A stretch of DNA of 42,518 bases from Candidatus Nanopelagicales bacterium (GCA_030726915.1 JANRCR010000056.1:9536-52053); one strand, 5' to 3'; shown: positions 16,305-24,871, counted from the stretch's first letter. Program-made: numbers and translations. Notes: a model not told the origin generated them from the letters alone.

Positions 16305-17495
16305 GTGCTGGACATCGAGGCGCTGCGCGCCGATACCCCCGGGTGCGTCAACGTCATCCACCTCAATAACGCCGGCTCCGCGCTCGCCCCCCGCATCGTC
16401 ACCGACACAGTGGTCGAGCATCTGCGGCGCGAGGAGGAGATCGGTGGCTATGAGGCGTACGCCGAGGCGAAGGACCGAGTCGATGCCGTCTATGAGTCCA
16501 TCGGCCGACTCATCAATGCCCCCGCCGATCACGTCGCGCTCGTGGAGTCCGCGACCGTCGCCTGGGATCGAGGCCTCCAGGCCATCGCCTTCAGCGATCC
16601 GCTGCAGCCCGGTGATCGCATGCTCGTCTCGGGCAGCGAGTACGCCTCCAATGTCCTGCCTCTCTTGCAACTGGCCAAGCGCACCGGTGCCACCATCGAG
16701 GTCATCCCGGATGCTGCGGATGGTGCGGTCGATGTTGACGCTTTTACCAGCATGCTGGACGACCGCGTCCGCATCGTGTCCATCAATCACGCACCGAGCC
16801 AAAACGGGCTGCTCAACGATGTCGCCGCCATTGGTGACGTCCTGCGCCTCCGCGGCTCATCGGCCTGGTATCTCGTCGACGCCTGCCAGTCTGTCGGTCA
16901 ACTGCCTGTCGACAGGGAGCGGATCGGCTGCGATGTCCTGTCCGCCACCGGGAGGAAGTTCCTACGCGGTCCGCGCGCCACGGGATTCCTCGTCGTATCG
17001 CAGCGCATGCTCGATGAGCTTGAGCCCTTTCCCCTCGATCTGCACGCGGCCACCTGGACAGCGATCGACTCCTACGACGTCGCATCCGGTGCCGCGCGAT
17101 TCGAATCCTGGGAAAAGCCCTACGCCGCACTCCTCGGACTCGGTGCCGCCGTTGACTATGCCCTGGCCTGTGGGCTGGAGTCGATCTCGGAGCGGATCGG
17201 GGCACTGGCCCATCGCGCGCGGACGAGCCTGGTCGACATCCCCGGGGTCACGGTGCGTGATCGAGGCAGCACACTGACGGGCATCGTCACGATCCGCGTC
17301 GGGGACCCGGCCGGGCTCGTCAGCGAGCTGCGCTCACGTGGGATCAACACCAGCCTGTCAACACCGGACTACTCCCAGATTGACTTTGGCCGAGACCACA
17401 CCCCGGGGCTTGTCCGGATCAGCCCCCACGCCTACAACACCGAGGACGAGGTGGATCAGGCCATCGACGTCATTGCCGAACTCGTGCGCTCGTAG
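16305..17495 (+). CDS. Class V aminotransferase (cysteine desulfurase / epimerase fold)
   Basis: A 396-residue pyridoxal-phosphate enzyme of fold type I, class V. The cofactor lysine is K218 in SATGRKFLRGPRATGFL, the ring-contacting aspartate is D192 in YLVDACQSVGQLPVD, and the N-terminus has the usual HLNNAGSALAP. NHAPSQNGLLNDVAAI is where cysteine desulfurases have TH.SN.TG. The C-terminal active-site cysteine loop of a true desulfurase is absent, so isopenicillin-N-epimerase-like or kynureninase-like chemistry, or a group II desulfurase-like protein of unknown substrate, is more likely. The GTG start at 16305 is supported by TAGCAT six bases upstream. Convergent with the TrmH gene, nine bases away. 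Confidence 0.85.
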   Translation: MLDIEALRADTPGCVNVIHLNNAGSALAPRIVTDTVVEHLRREEEIGGYEAYAEAKDRVDAVYESIGRLINAPADHVALVESATVAWDRGLQAIAFSDPLQPGDRMLVSGSEYASNVLPLLQLAKRTGATIEVIPDAADGAVDVDAFTSMLDDRVRIVSINHAPSQNGLLNDVAAIGDVLRLRGSSAWYLVDACQSVGQLPVDRERIGCDVLSATGRKFLRGPRATGFLVVSQRMLDELEPFPLDLHAATWTAIDSYDVASGAARFESWEKPYAALLGLGAAVDYALACGLESISERIGALAHRARTSLVDIPGVTVRDRGSTLTGIVTIRVGDPAGLVSELRSRGINTSLSTPDYSQIDFGRDHTPGLVRISPHAYNTEDEVDQAIDVIAELVRS

Positions 17496-17504
17496 ACGCC
17501 CTGC

Positions 17505-18098
17505 TTAGACACCCTGGTCAAAGACATGGCGGCGAATCCACGCGTGCATGGCCACCGCCGCGGCCGCACCCGCATTGATGCTGCGGGTTGAGCCGAATTG
17601 CGTGATCGCCAACATGTCGACACAGGCCGCTTGAGCTTCAGCGGAGAGGCCGGGCCCCTCCTGCCCAAACAGCAGGACGCAGGCGCGGGGGATGTCGTAG
17701 GTCTCCATCGACACCGACCCCTCCATGTTGTCGATACCGATGATGGGTAGGTCGGCCGCATCCGCCCACTCCACGAATTCCGTGACGGACTCATGGTGGC
17801 GCACATGCTGGTATTGCTCGGTCACCATGGCACCGCGGCGATTCCATCGACGATGACCCACGATGTGCACCTCCTGGGCCAGGAAGGCATTCGCCGATCG
17901 CACAACGGAGCCGATATTCATGTCGTGCTCGAAGTTCTCGATCGCCACGTGGAAGGCATGTCGGCGCTCATCCAGGTCGGCGACGATGGCCTCCATCGTC
18001 CAGAAGCGATACCGATCGACGACATTGCGCGTGTCTCCGTGCTCAAGCAACTGCGGATCGAGTACGTCCGGGTGGAGCGCGCCATCGTCATCTATCAC
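17505..18098 (-). CDS. TrmH/SpoU-family RNA 2'-O-methyltransferase
   Basis: A 197-residue SPOUT methyltransferase that adds a methyl group to a ribose 2'-OH of tRNA or rRNA using S-adenosylmethionine. All three motifs are visible: NIGSVVRSANAFLAQEV (with the arginine), CVLLFGQEGPGLS, and ITQFGSTRSINAGAAAAVAMHAW forming the knot. It lacks a long N-terminal RNA-binding extension. The GTG start at 18098 lies seven bases after a TACGCT -10 box that overlaps the divergent promoter of the DUF368 gene. TrmH next to pyrE is a recurrent actinobacterial arrangement; here DUF368 separates the two. The exact target nucleotide is unknown. Confidence 0.92.
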   Translation of the reverse strand: MIDDDGALHPDVLDPQLLEHGDTRNVVDRYRFWTMEAIVADLDERRHAFHVAIENFEHDMNIGSVVRSANAFLAQEVHIVGHRRWNRRGAMVTEQYQHVRHHESVTEFVEWADAADLPIIGIDNMEGSVSMETYDIPRACVLLFGQEGPGLSAEAQAACVDMLAITQFGSTRSINAGAAAAVAMHAWIRRHVFDQGV

Positions 18099-18121
18099 GC
18101 CTGGAAGCGTAGGCTCTCCAG
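18099..18121. promoter_or_regulatory. 23-base divergent leaderless promoter with shared -10
   Basis: The whole gap between the GTG of TrmH (18098) and the GTG of DUF368 (18122) is 23 bases. Minus-strand TACGCT covers 18106-18111 and plus-strand TAGGCT covers 18110-18115, sharing the TA at 18110-18111. Distances to the start codons are seven and six bases, so both mRNAs would be leaderless and both -35 regions lie inside the opposite gene. Confidence 0.6.
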
Positions 18122-19033
18122 GTGCTGAGCCTCATCAACCTCCTGCGTGGAGCGCTCATCGGCGTCGCGGAGGTGATCCCGGGCGTCAGTGGTGGCACCG
18201 TCGCCCTCATCGTCGGTCTCTACCGCAGCCTCATTGATGCGATGGCCGATGTCGTCCTTGCTGGTCGTCGCCTCATCACCGGTCCGCGGTCCGAGATCGG
18301 CCCACTCCTGCGTGGACTCCCCTGGTCCATGCTCATCCCCGTCGGGGTGGGCATGGTCATCGCGGTGATCCTCGGGGCCCGCTTTATCGAGCCCCTGCTC
18401 CAGACTCATCCCGAGCAGATGCTGGCGCTGTTCTTCGGTCTCGTCGCTGCCGGGATCGCCGTCCCCTGGGCCATCCTGCGCAGGACGCCACCCGGTGGCG
18501 TGGGCTGGCGCGAGGCCCTCATCATCATCCTCGCCCTCATCACGGCCGTGCTCCTCACCGGACTCCCCCCGGGCGACATCAGCGACCCGCCGCTGATCGC
18601 CGTGTTCTTCGCTGCCGCCGCCGCCATCTGCGCCCTCGTGCTCCCGGGCGTATCGGGGTCATTCCTCCTGCTGTCCATGGGGCTTTACGAGTCGACCATC
18701 GCCGCTGTCAACGAACGCAACCTCACCTACCTCGCCGTCTTCGCGGTGGGAGCGATCTTCGGTCTGGCCGTCTTCGTGTCCTTCCTGCGCTGGCTACTCG
18801 ATCATCAAGCTCGCATCACGATGGCGGTCATCGTCGGACTCATGATCGGTTCCCTGCGGGCGCTCTGGCCCTGGCAGGACGCCGACCGCAATCTCCTCGC
18901 ACCCTCGACGGATGTCGTCAGTGTCATCCTCTGCGCGCTGGCGGGCGCGGCGATTGTCATCGTCCTGCTCTGGATTGAGCGCCGACTGCACCTCAGCGAA
19001 GCGGATGTGGAGTTGACCGAGTCCGATACGTAG
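18122..19033 (+). CDS. DUF368 family polyprenyl-phosphate transporter (PopT-like)
   Basis: A 303-residue membrane protein with about eight spans. The family's two inverted signature repeats are present: GVAEVIPGVSGGTVALIVGLY near the N-terminus and ALVLPGVSGSFLLLSMGLYE in the middle. DUF368 (PopT) proteins have been shown to recycle undecaprenyl phosphate across the membrane for wall and glycan synthesis. From memory, M. tuberculosis keeps a DedA-family gene, the other family with this activity, near fba in the equivalent neighbourhood, so the two families may replace each other here. The GTG start at 18122 follows TAGGCT by six bases. Convergent with pyrE. Confidence 0.9.
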   Translation: MLSLINLLRGALIGVAEVIPGVSGGTVALIVGLYRSLIDAMADVVLAGRRLITGPRSEIGPLLRGLPWSMLIPVGVGMVIAVILGARFIEPLLQTHPEQMLALFFGLVAAGIAVPWAILRRTPPGGVGWREALIIILALITAVLLTGLPPGDISDPPLIAVFFAAAAAICALVLPGVSGSFLLLSMGLYESTIAAVNERNLTYLAVFAVGAIFGLAVFVSFLRWLLDHQARITMAVIVGLMIGSLRALWPWQDADRNLLAPSTDVVSVILCALAGAAIVIVLLWIERRLHLSEADVELTESDT

Positions 19034-19073
19034 CCCCGGATCAACAGCCCCGGATGAACAGTCCCGGACTCAC
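19032..19073. repeat. Three tandem 14-base repeats between convergent genes
   Basis: Units AGCCCCGGATCAAC (19032-19045), AGCCCCGGATGAAC (19046-19059) and AGTCCCGGACTCAC (19060-19073) are head to tail. The first unit begins inside the TAG stop of the DUF368 gene and the last ends six bases before the pyrE stop. No clear hairpin; function unknown. Confidence 0.7.
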
Positions 19074-19079
19074 CGCTGG

Positions 19080-19616
19080 CTACTCCAGGCCGAGATCGGC
19101 GAGGGAGTACGCCGCGCGGTAGTCCAGTCCCGCTTCGCGGACCGCATCACCCGCACCGCGATCGACGATGACCGCGACGCCCACGACCTCCGCACCCGCC
19201 TCGCGCAGTGCCTCGACCGCGGCCATCACGCTCGACCCGGTCGTGGAGGTGTCCTCGACAGCCAGCACGCGACGACCAGCGACGTCCGGTCCTTCGATGC
19301 GGCGCTGCAACCCGTGCGCCTTGCCCTCCTTGCGGACGACAAACGCATCGAGGCTCTCACCCCGATCTGCCGCGGCGTGCAGCATCGCGGTCGCGACCGG
19401 ATCTGCTCCGAGGGTCAGGCCACCCGACGCCTCGTAATCCCACTCCGACGTCAGATCGAGCATGACGCGACCGATCAGGGGAGCCGCCTGTGCATCCAGC
19501 GTGACACGTCGAAGGTCGACGTAATAGTCGGCTTCGCGACCACTGGACAGGATGACCCTGCCGTGAACTACGGCCTTGTCGACGATCTGCTGGCGGAGTG
19601 CTTCGCGGTCGCTCAT
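19080..19616 (-). CDS. pyrE: Orotate phosphoribosyltransferase
   Basis: Pyrimidine synthesis enzyme that joins orotate to PRPP to give orotidine 5'-phosphate. The 178-residue product has the PRPP loop VLAVEDTSTTGSSVM, the substrate stretch GREADYYVDLRRVTLDAQ, LTLGADPVATAM, and the flexible loop FVVRKEGKAHGLQRRIEG with its catalytic lysines. The ATG at 19616 was chosen over the TTG at 19622 because a minus-strand TAGGGT lies six bases upstream, giving a leaderless mRNA. It is divergent from the small unknown gene at 19640 across only 23 bases. Confidence 0.96.
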   Translation of the reverse strand: MSDREALRQQIVDKAVVHGRVILSSGREADYYVDLRRVTLDAQAAPLIGRVMLDLTSEWDYEASGGLTLGADPVATAMLHAAADRGESLDAFVVRKEGKAHGLQRRIEGPDVAGRRVLAVEDTSTTGSSVMAAVEALREAGAEVVGVAVIVDRGAGDAVREAGLDYRAAYSLADLGLE

Positions 19617-19639
19617 ACCCAAACCCTAGGGTGCTGGAC
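19617..19639. promoter_or_regulatory. 23-base divergent leaderless promoter, palindromic shared -10
   Basis: ACCCTAGGGT (19623-19632) is a perfect 10-base palindrome, so it reads TAGGGT on each strand with the central TA shared. The boxes lie six bases from the pyrE ATG (19616) and seven from the ATG at 19640. The geometry is the same as at 18099-18121. Confidence 0.65.
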
Positions 19640-20074
19640 ATGCCGATCAACAGTGTGGTGCTGACGCCCGGATCGGCGTACACCCTGGCGCACGTGCCCG
19701 CGGTCATTGATCTCACCGACATGGACGTGAGCGTCAACGACTGGACCCCCCGCACTGCACTGCAGATCGCGGCCGCCGACCCCGCGCCGCCGCTGCTGCT
19801 GGTGCTCACGGGCACCGCCTGCGCATTCGCACCCCATCTCGGCTTTGCCCAGCGCTCCGCACGCCGCACAGTGGGTGGCTACGTGCTGGTCGATCCGGTC
19901 CTGCCCCGGCCGGGCGCGGTGAGTGACTGGCCGGATGCACCGGTGACCGTGGTGGTGACGTCCGACGCCGACCAGGACACTCGGTCGGCCGCGCTCGGTG
20001 CACGCCTGCGTGGATGGGATGTGGTCGATGGTGACCCGTCCACCATCATCGCCGAGATCGCGGCTCGTCCCTAG
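19640..20074 (+). CDS. Conserved-looking protein of unknown function
   Basis: A 144-residue soluble protein with alternating beta and alpha segments: PLLLVLTGTACAFAPHLGF, GGYVLVDPVLPRPG and PVTVVVTSDADQDTRSAALGARLRGWDVVDGD. The order and wording recall the second half of an alpha/beta hydrolase, but there is no nucleophile elbow (G-x-S-x-G) and no obvious catalytic triad, so it is a degenerate member or unrelated. ATG at 19640 sits seven bases after TAGGGT. Its TAG stop overlaps the stop of the convergent SDR gene on the palindrome CTAG. Confidence 0.6.
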   Translation: MPINSVVLTPGSAYTLAHVPAVIDLTDMDVSVNDWTPRTALQIAAADPAPPLLLVLTGTACAFAPHLGFAQRSARRTVGGYVLVDPVLPRPGAVSDWPDAPVTVVVTSDADQDTRSAALGARLRGWDVVDGDPSTIIAEIAARP

Positions 20075-20823
20075 CGACCCGGGCGACGCGCGCCCAGCGC
20101 ACGCACGAGCGGCCGCGGGAGATACTGCACAGCGATCGACATGGCCTTGTACTGCCGACCCGCAACACTGACCGGTCTCCCGCGACGCACATCGATGAGC
20201 GCACGATCGACGACCTCCTGGGAGTCCAGCCACATCCACTCGGGGATGGTGTCGACCTCCATGCTGGCGCGCTGATGGAATTCGGTATGGGTGAAGCCCG
20301 GGCACACCGCGGTGACATGCACCCCCGTGCCCGCAATCTCGATCGCGAGACTTTCGCTGAAGACCGTGACCCAGGCCTTTGACGCCGAGTAGGTGCCCCC
20401 GGTGATCCAACCCGCGATGCTGCTGACGTTGAGGATCGCACCGCTTCCCATCTCGATCATGCCCGGCAGGGCCGCATGCGTGAGACGCATGACCGCGGTG
20501 ACCAGGACATCGAGCATCCGCTGCTCAGCATCGAGATCTCCTCCCGCAAACTGCTGCATGACACCGAAACCCGCATTGTTGACCAGGATCTCCACGGGCT
20601 GGTCCCTCACGCGCCGCTCGACGACGGCCAATTGCTCGCGGTCAGTGAGATCGGCAGAGATCAACTCCACCTCAACGCCGTATCCCCGCAACTCCGTCGC
20701 CACGATCTCCAGCCGGTCCCGATCACGGGCGACCGCCACGATGTCGTGGCCGCGACGGGCCAGGGTGCGCGCGAAGGTGAGTCCGATGCCCGATGTTGCA
20801 CCGGTGATGAGAGCCGTGCCCAT
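20071..20823 (-). CDS. Short-chain dehydrogenase/reductase
   Basis: A 250-residue classical SDR, a cytosolic NAD(P)(H)-dependent oxidoreductase. The cofactor motif is TGATSGIG at residues 7-14, with ARDRDRLE after the second strand favouring NADP(H). NNAG, the catalytic SSIAGWITGGTYSASKA (Ser, Tyr, Lys) and CPGFTHTEFH follow. The C-terminal tail SVAGRQYKAMSIAVQYLPRPLVRALG is typical of the group often named SDR family NAD(P)-dependent oxidoreductase; substrate unknown. ATG at 20823 has GAGGAG eight bases upstream. Divergent from the protease pair, with a perfect 8-base inverted repeat in between. Confidence 0.9.
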   Translation of the reverse strand: MGTALITGATSGIGLTFARTLARRGHDIVAVARDRDRLEIVATELRGYGVEVELISADLTDREQLAVVERRVRDQPVEILVNNAGFGVMQQFAGGDLDAEQRMLDVLVTAVMRLTHAALPGMIEMGSGAILNVSSIAGWITGGTYSASKAWVTVFSESLAIEIAGTGVHVTAVCPGFTHTEFHQRASMEVDTIPEWMWLDSQEVVDRALIDVRRGRPVSVAGRQYKAMSIAVQYLPRPLVRALGARRPGR

Positions 20824-20851
20824 GTGAAACTCCTCGGGATCTGCCCGGTGA

Positions 20852-20872
20852 ATCGCGGGAACACCCCGCGAT
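20852..20872. promoter_or_regulatory. Inverted repeat between the SDR and protease genes
   Basis: Arms ATCGCGGG and CCCGCGAT with an AACAC loop, perfect over eight pairs. It could be an operator for the divergent genes or a hairpin in the SDR leader (the SDR start is 28 bases away). Confidence 0.45.
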
Positions 20873-20896
20873 GAGGCAACCACCCCCATCCTTGCC

Positions 20897-20902
20897 TACG
20901 CT
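20897..20902 (+). promoter_or_regulatory. -10 box of the protease operon (leaderless start)
   Basis: TACGCT lies six bases before the GTG at 20909, which favours that codon over the adjacent GTG at 20906. Confidence 0.5.
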
Positions 20903-20908
20903 TGGGTG

Positions 20909-22384
20909 GTGATCCCGCTGCGTCTGCTGCTCGTCGCCGCGGTGCTGCCCGTCACCGCCCTCACCGTCCCCACCGCCCAGGCGGTCGAGGGCGTTCAGAC
21001 GCTTGAGTCTGTGCACGTCGATAACACCCCGAGAGTTGTCACCCCGAGGGTGGTTAATGGCCGGGAGCCGGGCACCGGCGAGGTCGGGTCGCTGGTCTAT
21101 GTCCAGGCTGGCGGCATCGCCTGCAGCGGGACCCTCGTCGATGCGACGCATGTGATCACCGCCGCGCACTGCGTGACCACATCCACCGGAGCACCCCTGT
21201 CCGCAAGCCGGGTCAGCGTGGGCTGGTCAGCGACGATCTTCCGCAGCGGCCTCGTGATGGTGCCCGTGACGCGCATCGCCGTCGCACCGGACTACAGCCC
21301 GCGCACCTACGTCAATGACATTGCCGTCATCACCCTCGCGGCACCGATCGCGGGTGCCACGCCCATGACGGTCACCACCGAGGCGGGCTCAGCCCAGGCT
21401 CTCGCACCGGGTGTTGCTGTCCGCTCCGCCGGCTACGGCTCCACCACCGCCACGGGTGGCCGCACCGATCGGGCGCTCGTCGCCGATCTCACCGTCATCC
21501 CCAACTCCGTCTGCTCACGCACTGACAAGACCTACGTCGTCGGTGGTGTCACCTTCACCGGTCTCGGCATCGACACGACGACAGCGGTATGCGCCATCGG
21601 AGTTAAGCCCGGCACATCACTCCTGATCGACACCTGTCAGGGCGATTCCGGTGGCCCGCTCTACGCCGGCAACGGCACGGGCGAACGGCTCGTCGGAGTG
21701 GTCAGCGTCGGGATCGGCTGTGCCGGCTTTGATGATCGAGGCGCGGAGCTCCCTGACAAGAAGCCCGCCGTCTACACCCGCGTCGCCCCCTACCTCGACT
21801 GGCTGGCCGCGAGTGGTGTCCAGGTCAAGGAGACCGCACCTGCCGCACCGCTGGTCAGCGCGGCACGCTCGGGCGCCGATGGGATCCTTGCCACGTTCAC
21901 CCCGGGCGACTCCGTCGCGGTCCTCAGCTATGAAGCTGTCGCCACCAACATCACCGACCCCTCAGACGTGGGGTCCTGCACATCGTCGGCCCGCGCCGCC
22001 TCCTGCACCATCACCGGTCTCACTCCGGGAGCGACGTACAACGTCCTCGGCTTCGCCCTCGCCGCCAGCGAGCAATCGGCCGCATCCGTTGCCACGTCGG
22101 TCACCGTCGGGGGGCCGAATGCCAAACCGACGAAGCCGCGCATCGAGTCCGCGACCATGACGCCCGGTCGACGCCTGCTCGTGCTCGTATCGGCATCCGA
22201 TGACCCAACATGGACACGCACCCGCATCATCTGTCGCGACGGTGTGGACGTCTACCGCGCGGACGTGACCGCCGGCCGCACGGTGATGACCCTGCCGCGG
22301 CGACGGGACTACCTGTGCTTCGCCAAGAGCACCAATAACCTGGGGTCGACCCGCTCCCAGCGGATCCCCGTGAGCGTGCCATGA
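20909..22384 (+). CDS. Secreted trypsin-like serine protease, copy 1
   Basis: A 491-residue exported S1 peptidase. A signal peptide ([20 protein letters not shown]) and short propeptide lead to the activation site PRVVNG. Counting from GTG 20906, the triad is H88 (TAAHC), D138 (NDIAV) and S248 (CQGDSGGP); D242, six residues before the serine, is the S1-pocket aspartate giving Arg/Lys specificity. After the protease domain (about residue 300) come two fibronectin-III-like modules with phrases such as [20 protein letters not shown]. Start by the -10 geometry. The stop overlaps the next protease as ATGA. The self-activating look (an Arg before VVNG) is an inference. Confidence 0.92.
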   Translation: MIPLRLLLVAAVLPVTALTVPTAQAVEGVQTLESVHVDNTPRVVTPRVVNGREPGTGEVGSLVYVQAGGIACSGTLVDATHVITAAHCVTTSTGAPLSASRVSVGWSATIFRSGLVMVPVTRIAVAPDYSPRTYVNDIAVITLAAPIAGATPMTVTTEAGSAQALAPGVAVRSAGYGSTTATGGRTDRALVADLTVIPNSVCSRTDKTYVVGGVTFTGLGIDTTTAVCAIGVKPGTSLLIDTCQGDSGGPLYAGNGTGERLVGVVSVGIGCAGFDDRGAELPDKKPAVYTRVAPYLDWLAASGVQVKETAPAAPLVSAARSGADGILATFTPGDSVAVLSYEAVATNITDPSDVGSCTSSARAASCTITGLTPGATYNVLGFALAASEQSAASVATSVTVGGPNAKPTKPRIESATMTPGRRLLVLVSASDDPTWTRTRIICRDGVDVYRADVTAGRTVMTLPRRRDYLCFAKSTNNLGSTRSQRIPVSVP

Positions 22385-23871
22385 CTCGGTCAGGGCTGAC
22401 TCGATCTGGACTGGCGTGGTCCGCCGTCATCGCGCTCGCTGCAGCGCTGGTCACGGCACCGCCCTCCCACGCCGTCGACTCCCCACCCGCCGACACGCGC
22501 GTGACTCCCCGGGTGGTCAATGGCGAGCCCGGCCCGTCCGCTGACTTCGACTCCCTCATTGCCATCGGTGATCGGCAGCGCTATCGAACGATGGGGATGT
22601 ACAAGGCACAGATCTGCGGCGGCACGCTGGTCTCACCGTCACTGGTGATCACGGCCGCCCACTGTGTCGACAAGACATCGGCCACCTCGCTCGTCGCTGG
22701 CACATTCCCGGACGGGGATCTCACCAGCGCTGGCGGGCGCGTCGTGAATATCGTCAGCATCGCTGTGCACCCGCGCTATAAGAGGGGCAGCGAGCGCAAT
22801 GACATCGCCGTTGTGACGCTCGCCGAGCCCCTCCTCGGCGTCGACACCCTCACCCCGGCCACCTCGGACGAGGCCGAGACCCTCACGGCCGCGCGAGCAC
22901 CCGCCTCCGTCGCAGGTTGGGGAGCGATCAACCAGCGCGAACCGTGGCGCTTCACCTCGGTTTATCGCATCGGCCAACTCGTCGTCTTCCCGACCTCCTC
23001 CTGCGGAGGCGGTGAGCCCTTCACCATCGACGGGGTGCGCTTCCTCGGCTACGGCCCGGGAGCGGTTGATGCACGCGTCATGCTGTGCGCCGAGGGCGTG
23101 CGCGACGGCACGCCCGTCGACAGCTGTGTCGGGGATTCCGGTGGCCCCCTCGTCGGAGGCACCGGCACCGGCCGCCGACTCATCGGTGTCGTGAGTTGGG
23201 GCCTGGCCGAGTGCGGCACCCGTGATGGTGCTGGCGTCTACACGCGAGTCTCCGCCATGACCCAGTTCCTCATCGACGCCGGTGTGCCCTTCACGCCCGA
23301 ACCCATCGATCAGCCCCTGCCGCCCACCATCACCAAGGTCACCTCAACCACCGCCCGCATGACGGTGACGCTGTCACCCGCCGCGATGGGCATACGCGCT
23401 GATGAGTACGTCGTATCCGCGCGCGACAGGGCCGGCGACATCACCACCTGCGCCGTCGCTGCGCCACCTCCACCCGAGACGGCGACGTGCACCATCACCG
23501 ACCTCGCGACGGGCAGGTACGTCGTATCGGCCATCTCCGTCGCGGAGGGGATCCCATCGATCCCGAGCGCCGAGCGCACGGTGACTCTTGCCGGTCTCCC
23601 CTCACGCCCCCGCATCGTCTTCGCCTCGGCGGAGCCCGGCCGTGTCGCCGGCTTCGTCGTGGCCAACATTCGCGGTAACGGGTCACCGATCATCACCAAG
23701 CGGGTGCGCTGCTCAGCACCTGGCCGGCCCGCGCGCTCCGGCCCCATCGACGCCGACAGGGTCGCCCTCGTCTACCGACTCTCGGTGGGTACGACCTATT
23801 CGTGCGTGGCCATCGTGACCAATGCCAATGGCACTGCCACATCCGCCAAAGTGCGTCTCACCGCGCGCTAG
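22381..23871 (+). CDS. Secreted trypsin-like serine protease, copy 2
   Basis: A 496-residue paralogue of the upstream protease with the same layout: signal peptide ending at SHA (residue 31), activation site PRVVNG (43-48), catalytic H94, D141 and S253, and S1 aspartate D247 ([10 protein letters not shown]), again trypsin-like. The C-terminal half has two fibronectin-III-like modules ([21 protein letters not shown] and a final domain ending [19 protein letters not shown]). ATG at 22381 overlaps the previous stop as ATGA, so the two are co-translated. Natural targets are unknown; the pair could feed on extracellular protein or process surface proteins. Confidence 0.92.
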   Translation: MTRSGLTRSGLAWSAVIALAAALVTAPPSHAVDSPPADTRVTPRVVNGEPGPSADFDSLIAIGDRQRYRTMGMYKAQICGGTLVSPSLVITAAHCVDKTSATSLVAGTFPDGDLTSAGGRVVNIVSIAVHPRYKRGSERNDIAVVTLAEPLLGVDTLTPATSDEAETLTAARAPASVAGWGAINQREPWRFTSVYRIGQLVVFPTSSCGGGEPFTIDGVRFLGYGPGAVDARVMLCAEGVRDGTPVDSCVGDSGGPLVGGTGTGRRLIGVVSWGLAECGTRDGAGVYTRVSAMTQFLIDAGVPFTPEPIDQPLPPTITKVTSTTARMTVTLSPAAMGIRADEYVVSARDRAGDITTCAVAAPPPPETATCTITDLATGRYVVSAISVAEGIPSIPSAERTVTLAGLPSRPRIVFASAEPGRVAGFVVANIRGNGSPIITKRVRCSAPGRPARSGPIDADRVALVYRLSVGTTYSCVAIVTNANGTATSAKVRLTAR

Positions 23872-23878
23872 CGGGCAC

Positions 23879-23884
23879 TAGGCT
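23879..23884 (+). promoter_or_regulatory. -10 box of the MDR gene (leaderless start)
   Basis: TAGGCT, six bases before the ATG at 23891, starting just eight bases after the protease operon's stop. Confidence 0.5.
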
Positions 23885-23890
23885 GCCCAC

Positions 23891-24859
23891 ATGCTGGCGG
23901 CCTTCTACGTGCAACGTGGCACCTCCGATGTGCTCCAGGTCGGGGAAGTAGCAACTCCGGGTCCCGGGGTGGGCGAGGTTCGCGTGCGACTGCAGGTCGC
24001 CGCGGTCAATCCCACGGACTGGAAGTCGCGCAGCAACCCGACACCCATGGACTTTGACTACCAGGTGCCCGGCCAAGACGGTGCCGGAGTCATCGAGGCC
24101 GTGGGACCCGGCGTCGACATCGGCCGCATCGGCGAACGCGTGTGGGTCTACCTTGCCGCGGCGCAGCGGCAGTTCGGCACCGCCGCGCAATTCACCGTCG
24201 TGCCATCACGTCAGGCCGTGGCCATCCCGGATGGCATCCCCACTGAGCAGGCCGCCGCACTCGGCGTGCCCTATCTCACGGCGTACGCCTGCCTCATGTC
24301 CGATGGACCGATCGACGGACAGACCGTGCTCGTGCACGGTGGTGCGGGTGCGGTCGGACATGCTGCGGTCCAACTCGCCCGACGGGCCGGTGCTCATGTC
24401 ATCGCGACGGTGAGTGGTGAGCTCAAGGGGCAGATCGCCGCTGCCGCCGGTGCACATGTCGTCATCGACTACACCGACGCCGGCGCGGTGGACGCCATCG
24501 CCGGTGCGGCTCGCGCCGGAGTCGATCGCATCATTGAGGTGGACCTCACCGCCAACCTTGATCTCGATCTGGCCGTGCTTGTGCCGTGGGGGGTCATCGC
24601 GACGTACGCCGCGGACGCCGTGGACCCGACGATCCCCGTGCGCCGACTCATGGTCGCCAATGTCGTGCTGCGCTTCATGATGCTCTACGGATTCTCACCG
24701 GCACTGCTCGGTGAAGGCACGCGCGAGATCACCGCAGCGTTGGAGGCCAGGGACCTCTCGCCGCTGCCGACCGTGCACTTCCCACTCGATGACATTGCGG
24801 CAGCTCACGATGCGGTCCAATCACGCACGCTGGGCAAGGTCCTCGTCGAACTCCCCTGA
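23891..24859 (+). CDS. Zinc-independent MDR / quinone oxidoreductase-like protein
   Basis: A 322-residue medium-chain dehydrogenase/reductase. The N-terminal GroES-like domain has AAVNPTDWKSRSN and GQDGAGVIEAVGPGV; the Rossmann domain has VLVHGGAGAVGHAAVQLARR. The zinc-ligand cysteines and histidine of true alcohol dehydrogenases are missing, placing it with NADPH:quinone reductase (QOR, zeta-crystallin-like) enzymes. The C-terminal phrase PLDDIAAAHDAVQSRTLGKVLVEL is the usual family ending. Probably NADPH-linked reduction of quinones or other enones; substrate not determinable. Convergent with rpiB, 12 bases away. Confidence 0.9.
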   Translation: MLAAFYVQRGTSDVLQVGEVATPGPGVGEVRVRLQVAAVNPTDWKSRSNPTPMDFDYQVPGQDGAGVIEAVGPGVDIGRIGERVWVYLAAAQRQFGTAAQFTVVPSRQAVAIPDGIPTEQAAALGVPYLTAYACLMSDGPIDGQTVLVHGGAGAVGHAAVQLARRAGAHVIATVSGELKGQIAAAAGAHVVIDYTDAGAVDAIAGAARAGVDRIIEVDLTANLDLDLAVLVPWGVIATYAADAVDPTIPVRRLMVANVVLRFMMLYGFSPALLGEGTREITAALEARDLSPLPTVHFPLDDIAAAHDAVQSRTLGKVLVELP

Positions 24860-24871
24860 GTCGACCGCGCA

